Assembly: GCA_028706995.1 (NCBI GenBank)
Contig: JAQTVR010000006.1
Span: forward strand, 1-20,366
Direction of reading: 5' to 3'
DNA from: Dehalococcoidales bacterium
GTDB lineage: Bacteria; Chloroflexota; Dehalococcoidia; Dehalococcoidales; UBA5627
Length of the DNA: 20,366 nt
Shown here: one piece after another, positions 15,028-20,366 of the stretch
How positions within the stretch are numbered: position 1 is the stretch's first letter
How the letters are laid out: each line of letters starts with the position of its first letter
The notes under the pieces: generated by a model
Told to the model about the DNA's origin: nothing
Database searches by the model: none
Seen by the model: the letters and a program-made list of their open reading frames with translations, nothing else
Position numbers and translations under genes: made by a program

Positions 15028-15288
15028 CTACTGCCTGCCGTATTTAAGCTTGGCATATAACAAACTGGAGACAAGAACCAGCGTTATAGAATTCCATATA
15101 ATGACCGATGGCAAACCTAACACAATCCCGTAAATCAACCAGAAAACGATCCCCAAAGCCAATAAAGCACTAAAGGCTAAACTGATCTCATAAGCACTCT
15201 TAAGTTTATACAGCCGCCATACCTGCGGTATCATAGACACAGTTGTAAAAAAACCACCGATAAATCCAATTAACTCTTTCCAGTCCAA
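15028..15288 (-). CDS. SemiSWEET sugar transporter (PQ-loop family)
   Basis: 86 aa with three hydrophobic helices, the size of bacterial SemiSWEETs, which dimerise to form a facilitative sugar pore. The first helix bears the PQ motif in TTVSMIPQVWRLYKLKSA; the third has VIIWNSITLVLVSSLLY with the conserved tryptophan-asparagine pair. The start is TTG, with GGAGG six bases upstream; no ATG fits. It lies alone on the minus strand between the tRNA and the damaged two-component locus. The substrate is not predictable. Confidence 0.9.
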   Translation of the reverse strand: MDWKELIGFIGGFFTTVSMIPQVWRLYKLKSAYEISLAFSALLALGIVFWLIYGIVLGLPSVIIWNSITLVLVSSLLYAKLKYGRQ

Positions 15289-15420
15289 TTCTATCCTCCG
15301 AACCCAACCAGACCATTATTAATAATTATATCTTATATTCTCATAAAGTCTCCAGATATAAATAAACTAAAACACACATTAATAACATTATTCCTCCATA
15401 ATTTCTACATATTGAGTGTA

Positions 15421-15426
15421 TATAAT
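15421..15426 (+). promoter_or_regulatory. Candidate -10 box for the secreted-protein/two-component locus
   Basis: A TATAAT follows TG two bases upstream in an AT-rich gap, 46 bp before the ATG at 15473. No good -35. After the fusion described below, this would be the only visible promoter for the histidine kinase. Confidence 0.4.
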
Positions 15427-15472
15427 GGGAATAAGTCAGAAAATACTGACAGAAATAAAAAGGAGAATAAAG

Positions 15473-15760
15473 ATGAACAAGAAAATGAAGATTACACTGG
15501 GAGTAATTTTAGCCGCAGGCTTGCTGGCTATCCCGCTGGTAAGCACAGCCATGGCTGCAGGTCCGGCAAATAATAGCGGGACGTGCTCAAACTGCAATAG
15601 CATACAGCAATTGGAATCGCGTTGCGGAAGTTACGGGATAGGTTATAATAGTTCTTCGGATGTTTGCGAAACCATCTGTGAGCTACTGGGTATAACACAA
15701 GATGAGTTACAGTCTCTCCGCTTCGAGGGACTAAGCCTGGTAGAGAAGCGCTGGATGTAG
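15473..15760 (+). pseudogene. Small secreted protein, 3' end lost in a fusion
   Basis: 95 aa as it stands. AAGGAG seven bases before the ATG at 15473 fixes the start. Residues 1-28 are a clean signal peptide (basic start, hydrophobic core, AMAAG cleavage region). The mature part has five cysteines, including CSNC, then ELLGITQDELQSLRFEGLSLVE. That last segment resembles repeat motifs of small secreted Chloroflexota proteins that normally continue SLVxIAxxKG. Here the match ends at E91 and the last four residues (KRWM) are out-of-frame response-regulator sequence followed by tandem stops TAG TAA. So it is a truncated gene front that may still yield a short exported peptide. The family assignment is from pattern memory. 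Confidence 0.6.
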
Positions 15761-16326
15761 TAAAAAAACACTCGCCGGACCTGATTATCCTCGACCTGAT
15801 GCTCCCCGAAATTTCAGGCTGGGAGGTTTGCCGTATTCTTCGTAAAGAATCCAATATCCCTATCATTATGTTAACAGCCCGCTATGAAACGACGGACAAG
15901 ATTGTCGGACTGGAACTGGGAGCCGACGATTATGTTACCAAACCCTTCAATGCCAAGGAGTTGGTCTCACGCGTAAAAGCGGTACTCCGCCGTTTCGAAG
16001 GCAGTGTTACTACAACTCAAAAGAAAATCCGGGCGGCGGATTTGACCATCGATATAGAGAGGCGGCAGGTAATCCGAGGTGGACAAATTATCGAACTGAC
16101 CCCTATCGAGTTCGACCTGTTGCAGTTACTAGCTGAACATCCGGGCCGGGTATTCAGCCGTTTACAGCTTCTGGACAGCATACAGGGTGATGCCTATGAA
16201 GGCTATGAGCGCACTATCGATAGTCATATCAAGAACCTGCGTAAAAAGATCGAGCCGGAGCCCGAAAGACCCGGATATATAACCACCGTATATGGCGTGG
16301 GATACAAACTGGAGGAGACCAGATGA
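15739..16326 (+). pseudogene. OmpR-family response regulator lacking its receiver N-terminus
   Basis: The regulator frame is readable from GREALDVVKKHSPDLIILD onward, in the -1 frame relative to the secreted protein. Present are the phosphoacceptor aspartate (codon 15793), LTA, VTKPF, and a complete winged-helix DNA-binding domain ending VYGVGYKLEETR. Missing are about 34 N-terminal receiver residues, including strand 1, the acidic Mg2+-binding pair and strand 2. No start codon precedes the aspartate in this frame (TGA at 15703). The first ATG, 15799, is past it, has no ribosome site, and would give 175 aa unable to be phosphorylated. The stop overlaps the kinase ATG (ATGA). Either decayed, or a phosphorylation-independent DNA-binding remnant. 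Confidence 0.75.
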
Positions 16327-17726
16327 ACAGGCTTAGCTGGAAACTAACAGGGGCTATCCTGATGGTAGTTGTCATCTGCATTGGTTTTATGGTTTATATG
16401 GTTAATCTAATCACCACCAGTGAATTCAGTCAATATATTAACCAGAGCAATATGGCCCGTGTTCAACAAATAGCCGAGAACCTCAGTGATTTTTATAAAC
16501 AGGAACAAAAATGGGCAGGAGTCGATAATATAATCGATGAGTTGCTATGGTCAGGCAACTCCCGTATTGTAGTGGCCGATAACTCAGGATTAATTGTCGG
16601 AGATACTGATGACAATTGGTTAGGGCAATATGCAGATGATATAGCCCTGAGTAACGGGACTTCGATAACAGTTTCAGGTAAAGAGGTAGGAGAGGTCTTT
16701 GTTGTTGCATCTATGTACAGGCATGGTCATAGCGCCAATGCTATGACTGTAATCCCCCTTGATACAACCCAGCAGGATTTTTTGAACCAGGTGAACAGGT
16801 CTATCTGGCTGGCTGCCGTTATTGGTGTTGCTGTGGCATTCCTTCTCGGATTTTTACTTACTCAATACTTAATTAAGCCCATTAAAGCGCTCGGCCGCGG
16901 CGCCAGTCATATCGCCGGTGGAAACCTTAAATACAGGGTCAAGGTCGGTTCCAGAGATGAAATCGGAGAACTGGCACAAACCTTCAACTCTATGGCTTCA
17001 AAGCTCGAGATGAATGAGCAGATGCGCCAGCAGCTAATGGCAGATATAGCTCATGAACTACGAACACCTCTGACGGTTATCGGAGGCACTGTAGACGGCA
17101 TGATGGATGGCATCTTTCCAACCAATTCCGAACGCCTGGGCACCATTAAAGAACAGACTGTCCTTCTCACACGACTAATCGGAGACCTGCGCGATATCTC
17201 TCTGGCAGAAACAGGGCAACTTAAACTGGAAAAGACGTCCACAGATGTTTTCGAATTGGCTAAACGCACACTATCCAAATTCGAAGCTGCTTCCAAAGAA
17301 AAGAATATTAATCTTCTAATAAAAGGGCCTTCCGAATTGCCACAACTTAGTATCGACCCCTTCCGCATAGAGCAGGTTATAAACAACCTGCTAACAAATG
17401 CACTGCGCCACACACCAGCCGGCGGCTCTATCTCAATTTCGATGGATATGAGGAACAGAAGTCAACAATTCGATAAAAAGCATATTTTAATCTCTGTGGC
17501 CGATACAGGAGAGGGTATCTCCCCGGAGCATCTGGCTCACATCTTCGACCGTTTCTACCGGGTAAAGTCTGCCCGCTCCAGAAGCGATGGCGGCACCGGA
17601 TTGGGACTGGCGATTGCCAGTCAAATGGTTCAGGCGCACGGCGGAAGGTTATGGGTGGAAAGTGCACAAGGTAAGGGCAGCACCTTCTATATAGCACTAC
17701 CTGTCAATAGTCCGGAAATTCGATAA
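16323..17726 (+). CDS. Sensor histidine kinase (HAMP-HisKA-HATPase)
   Basis: 467 aa, complete. A membrane helix (about 8-30), an extracytoplasmic sensor of ~130 residues, a second helix (161-183), HAMP (184-236), dimerisation domain with phosphorylated H244 in DIAHELRTPLT, and an ATPase domain with N box N354-N359 (INNLLTNALRHTP), DTGEG at 394-398, FDRFYR near 408 and GGTGLGLA at 423-430. All catalytic parts are present, in BaeS/PhoR-like arrangement. It overlaps the response-regulator remnant by 4 bp, so its natural partner is damaged; it may be unexpressed, act on another regulator, or be on its way to decay. The PiT phosphate transporter downstream makes phosphate sensing one possibility, unproven. 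Confidence 0.94.
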   Translation: MNRLSWKLTGAILMVVVICIGFMVYMVNLITTSEFSQYINQSNMARVQQIAENLSDFYKQEQKWAGVDNIIDELLWSGNSRIVVADNSGLIVGDTDDNWLGQYADDIALSNGTSITVSGKEVGEVFVVASMYRHGHSANAMTVIPLDTTQQDFLNQVNRSIWLAAVIGVAVAFLLGFLLTQYLIKPIKALGRGASHIAGGNLKYRVKVGSRDEIGELAQTFNSMASKLEMNEQMRQQLMADIAHELRTPLTVIGGTVDGMMDGIFPTNSERLGTIKEQTVLLTRLIGDLRDISLAETGQLKLEKTSTDVFELAKRTLSKFEAASKEKNINLLIKGPSELPQLSIDPFRIEQVINNLLTNALRHTPAGGSISISMDMRNRSQQFDKKHILISVADTGEGISPEHLAHIFDRFYRVKSARSRSDGGTGLGLAIASQMVQAHGGRLWVESAQGKGSTFYIALPVNSPEIR

Positions 17727-17935
17727 AGTAAACTTGTAATCTCATAAATTAAGGCGAATTCGTTCTCCGAAGCGCAAATCATTGCTAACCCTGTATAATA
17801 ATGATATTATTTGGCTTAATAAAGTTATTAACTGTAATTTTACAATATTTTTATTATCCGGTTTTAACTTCAAGGCCTAGTAAGATATATAACCTGATTT
17901 AAGTGCTATCAATAAAGGGCTAGAGGATTGTTGGA

Positions 17936-18922
17936 TTGAGTTTATCATTACTTATCGTCTTGTTTCTGGTTCTTGTCGCTGAATTTGTTAATGGTTGGAA
18001 CGATGCTCCCAATGCTATCGCTACTGTAGTTTCTACCCGTGTTCTCCGCCCCGTAAACGCCCTTATAATGGCTGCAATATTAAATATTTTTGGAGCAGTG
18101 TTAACAGGAACCGCTGTGGCGGCAACTATCGGCTCAGGGATTGTTAAATCGGATGCTATAGGATTACCGGTAATTGCTGCCGCGGTGCTGGCAGTAGCTA
18201 CGTGGGGAGCTATAGCTACAAGCAGAGGCTTGCCAATCAGTATTTCTCATGGTCTGGTTTCAGGAATGGCCGGCGCCGCCTTAGCTGTAGCCGGTTCTCA
18301 AGCGCTATTATGGGAAGGCTGGCAAAAAATACTCATCGGATTGGGATTTTCGACACTTTTGGGTTTCTTCTTTGCTTATATTCTGATGACTGTTCTCTAC
18401 TGGATTTTACGTAAGGTCAGTCCAAGCACAATACGTAATATTTTCAGCAGGTTACAAATAGTATCGGCGGCATTCATGGCTTTCAGCCACGGCAGTAACG
18501 ACGGACAAAAATTTATGGGGGTTTTCGCCCTCGCCCTGGTACTGGGGGGTGCCATGCCCGAATTCTCAGTACCATTATGGGTGATACTCCTCTGCGGCAC
18601 AGTAATGGGTTTGGGCACCGCCATCGGCGGATGGCGTGTAATTAAAACACTGGGTTGCAGATTGACCAAGCTGGAACCGGTACACGGCTTTGTTGCAGAA
18701 ACTGCTGCTGCTTCGGCTATACAAATAGCTTCGTTCATGGGAGTCCCTCTAAGTACCACGCATACTATCAGCACAGCCATTATGGGTGTCGGAGCTACCA
18801 GACGATTATCAGCCGTGCGTTGGGGAGTAGCCGGAAATATCGTTGCTACATGGGGACTCACATTCCCTTTATGCGGTATTCTGGGCGCCCTATTTGCCCT
18901 CGTATTTAACTGGATTTTCTAA
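17936..18922 (+). CDS. PiT family inorganic phosphate transporter
   Basis: 328 aa, mostly hydrophobic (about ten helices). PiT proteins import phosphate, often as a metal-phosphate complex, driven by protons or sodium. The duplicated family signature is visible: GWNDAPNAIATVVSTR near the N-terminus and SHGSNDGQKFMG in the middle, plus a second-half VPLSTTHTISTAIMGVG. The start is TTG at 17936, with AGAGGA eight bases upstream. The 209-bp gap before it contains a TATAAT at 17794-17799 and AT-rich TTAAC repeats, but no Pho box I can defend. No PhoU-like DUF47 partner is adjacent. Confidence 0.93.
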   Translation: MSLSLLIVLFLVLVAEFVNGWNDAPNAIATVVSTRVLRPVNALIMAAILNIFGAVLTGTAVAATIGSGIVKSDAIGLPVIAAAVLAVATWGAIATSRGLPISISHGLVSGMAGAALAVAGSQALLWEGWQKILIGLGFSTLLGFFFAYILMTVLYWILRKVSPSTIRNIFSRLQIVSAAFMAFSHGSNDGQKFMGVFALALVLGGAMPEFSVPLWVILLCGTVMGLGTAIGGWRVIKTLGCRLTKLEPVHGFVAETAAASAIQIASFMGVPLSTTHTISTAIMGVGATRRLSAVRWGVAGNIVATWGLTFPLCGILGALFALVFNWIF

Positions 18923-19135
18923 CCACCCCCTTTTCTTAATCGAATAACAGCAGAGTTGCCGAATTAACATCATTTTGCTATTCCTCTCTAACGTACAGTT
19001 AAGACTGGATTAATATTCCGTTTAATTTTTTATTAACTTTTTGTGTAACAGGTGCTAACTCCCCCTGATTTTTTCCGTTATATATATTGAACCACGCAAA
19101 TAAAAAACATCTATTAATTAAGGAAGGAGTACAAA

Positions 19136-19897
19136 ATGAAGAATAAACTTATATCCACGGTGGGAATTGTTATGGCTGTCACCATTCTTTTAGCCGTAGG
19201 AGCGTTCGGTTTCAGTCTGTCTGGTTCATCCGAAACACAAGGGACAGGGAATTCCATTGTGAGCCAGCAAAATGTCGGTATATGGGTCACAGGTACCGGA
19301 AAGGTATCGGTTGTCCCTGATATAGCCGTACTAAACCTGGGTGTAAGTGTTCAGAAAGCTACCATATCCGAAGTGCAACAGCAGGCAGCAAATTCTATGG
19401 CTGCTATTATGGCAGTACTCGAAAGCTATAATATAGCTGAGAAAGATATCCAGACCACTAATTACAGCATATACCCGGTATGGAATTGGGACAAAGATGG
19501 CAAACAAATTCTTATTGGTTACAGCGTAATCAATACCATTACAGTAAAGATTAGAAATACTGATGATGCCGGGGCTATAATCGATGCGGTAGTGTCTGCC
19601 GGTGGCGAATATACCATCGTTAACAGCATCAGTTTTACCGTTGATAACCCCGAAACCTATTACAATCAAGCACGAGAAGCAGCAATGGATAACGCCAAGG
19701 GAAAGGCTACCCAACTGGCAGAATTAAGCGGTGTTGTGCTGGGCACCCCGACCTATATATATGATGGTAGTTATACACCTTCGAATTATTACTACGGCGC
19801 TGCCTATGACGGGAAAGAAGTCTCCGTCCCAACCGGAATAAGCACCGGAGAAGTAGATATAACTTTATCCGTTCAGGTAGTCTATAGTATCGACTAA
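19136..19897 (+). CDS. Secreted SIMPL (DUF541) domain protein
   Basis: 253 aa. A hydrophobic segment at residues ~5-28 acts as signal peptide or anchor. The rest is a SIMPL/DUF541 domain: VTGTGKVSVVPDIAVLNLGV begins it, IQTTNYSIYPVW and GYSVINTITVKIRN follow, and AREAAMDNAKGKATQLAEL is the typical helix. Relatives include periplasmic stress proteins such as YggE and BP26, but the molecular function is unsettled. GGAAGGAG lies seven bases before the ATG. Single gene with its own terminator. Confidence 0.93.
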   Translation: MKNKLISTVGIVMAVTILLAVGAFGFSLSGSSETQGTGNSIVSQQNVGIWVTGTGKVSVVPDIAVLNLGVSVQKATISEVQQQAANSMAAIMAVLESYNIAEKDIQTTNYSIYPVWNWDKDGKQILIGYSVINTITVKIRNTDDAGAIIDAVVSAGGEYTIVNSISFTVDNPETYYNQAREAAMDNAKGKATQLAELSGVVLGTPTYIYDGSYTPSNYYYGAAYDGKEVSVPTGISTGEVDITLSVQVVYSID

Positions 19898-20241
19898 ATC
19901 TACGAAAAATTATAATTAGCAAGCGAGTAAAAATAGACGGGCTTATTCAGCCCGTCTATTTCATTCATAACAACGTCCTATTTATTTTAAATAGATATCA
20001 AGAACTAGCTACTATCTCGATATCACCCCAGGCGAGACGGAAACAAAAACTGAACGTGATTTTACAGTCAAATTCAGAACTTCATACTTGGTGGACATTG
20101 GTTGACAGTTCCCGAACTTTTCTTTACGAAAAAGGAATTGACTCCAAGTATCCAACAACTTATCATATCGTATCAAACTTGAAGAAGAAAGTTTAACATC
20201 CTGCACTATCCGATGAAATGTTAACTCTCATGAGGATAACG
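19898..20241. other. Gene-free stretch between SIMPL gene and IS element
   Basis: Apart from the hairpin at 19932-19960, I see no supported gene. A 64-codon minus-strand frame at 20012-20206 has no ribosome site or recognisable similarity. AT-rich, consistent with a neutral landing site for the insertion sequence or with a gene remnant broken by it. Confidence 0.5.
19932..19960 (+). terminator. Hairpin terminator after the SIMPL gene
   Basis: A perfect 12-bp stem (AATAGACGGGCT / AGCCCGTCTATT) with a TATTC loop. A-rich on the left and only a weak T-run on the right, so it could work in both directions. Confidence 0.7.
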
Positions 20242-20366
20242 TGACCTTCCCCCGGGATTAATATCACCCTCGCTTAGAATCCAGCGGTTATTTCAGCATA
20301 CTCCTTTGGTGTACTCCCTTTCAAGGAACTGTGCGGCCTTACTTCGTTATAATCCCTGCGCCATTC
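20242..20366 (-). mobile_element. IS3-family insertion sequence, one end only
   Basis: The element runs off the right edge. The outer end is placed at TGACCTTCCCCC (20242), which fits the TG-initiated, C-rich terminal repeats of IS3-family elements. Inside it, 32 bp away, is the stop of the transposase. The other end and target duplication cannot be seen. Confidence 0.7.
20274..20366 (-). CDS. IS3-family transposase OrfB, C-terminal fragment
   Basis: Partial: 30 residues and a TAA stop are in the window, and the N-terminal part lies beyond the edge. EWRRDYNEVRPHSS and the LKGSTPKEYAE that follows are the C-terminal block of the DDE (rve) integrase core, including its last conserved region (W-x3-YN-x2-RPHS-L-x3-TP-x-E). 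The enzyme moves the IS element. Whether the gene is intact cannot be judged here. Confidence 0.85.
   Translation of the reverse strand, partial: EWRRDYNEVRPHSSLKGSTPKEYAEITAGF

Noticed and set aside
15762..15768. A7 run as a programmed frameshift site linking the secreted protein to the response regulator
   Set aside because: Two in-frame stops (TAG, TAA) come at or before the A-run, so ribosomes in the first frame would not reach it; and the missing receiver residues would still be absent.
20012..20206. 64-codon minus-strand frame beside the IS element
   Set aside because: No ribosome site, no recognisable domain, low-complexity serine/valine content.

Overview
The window looks like chromosomal DNA of an anaerobic, mid-GC (about 45 % by eye) Gram-indeterminate bacterium. 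The best guess is a Chloroflexota lineage near Dehalococcoidia. This rests on gene content and arrangement (AmmeMemoRadiSam genes, rplU-rpmA with an L27 lacking the Firmicutes-type N-terminal extension, rpmE next to a DUF1385 gene, Lrp plus class I aminotransferase, gatC-gatA), not on a phylogeny. TTG starts with good Shine-Dalgarno sites are common here (gatA, hisI, semiSWEET, pit).

Layout, left to right. 43-1095 (-): an AT-rich NucS/DUF91-like PD-(D/E)XK nuclease-domain protein. 1170-2871 (-): an Lrp/AsnC regulator followed by a class I aminotransferase, with a near-palindromic operator candidate over the promoter. 3082-3354 (+): an unknown small protein. 3382-5157 (-): gatC-gatA for tRNA-dependent amidation. 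5430-6020 (+): a MarC-family membrane protein. 6172-7654 (+): coaE, rplU, rpmA, rpmE, ending at a clear terminator; rplU has no ATG/GTG/TTG start and appears to begin at ATT. 7727-8632 (+): DUF1385 membrane protein, whose 3' end overlaps convergent hisI. 8622-9687 (-): hisA-hisI. 9917-10330 (-): a short NfeD-like protein.

10509-14714 (+) is a compact four-gene operon: AmmeMemoRadiSam radical SAM enzyme, a MEMO1-AMMECR1 fusion, a two-helix membrane protein with a PH-like domain, and the replication-fork ATPase RarA. It is followed by an initiator tRNA with its own strong promoter and terminator, then a semiSWEET transporter on the opposite strand.

15473-17726 (+) holds a damaged locus. The front of a small secreted protein gene is joined out of frame to a response regulator that has lost the first third of its receiver domain; the histidine kinase behind it is intact. 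Then come a PiT phosphate transporter and a secreted SIMPL-domain protein with a terminator. The window ends inside an IS3-family insertion sequence, of which only the transposase C-terminus and one end are visible.

The points most worth a second look are the ATT start of rplU, the deletion fusion in the two-component locus, the AmmeMemoRadiSam/PH/RarA operon with a low-GC patch inside the MEMO domain, and the recurring extended -10 promoters. No clearly new defence or mobile system is visible.
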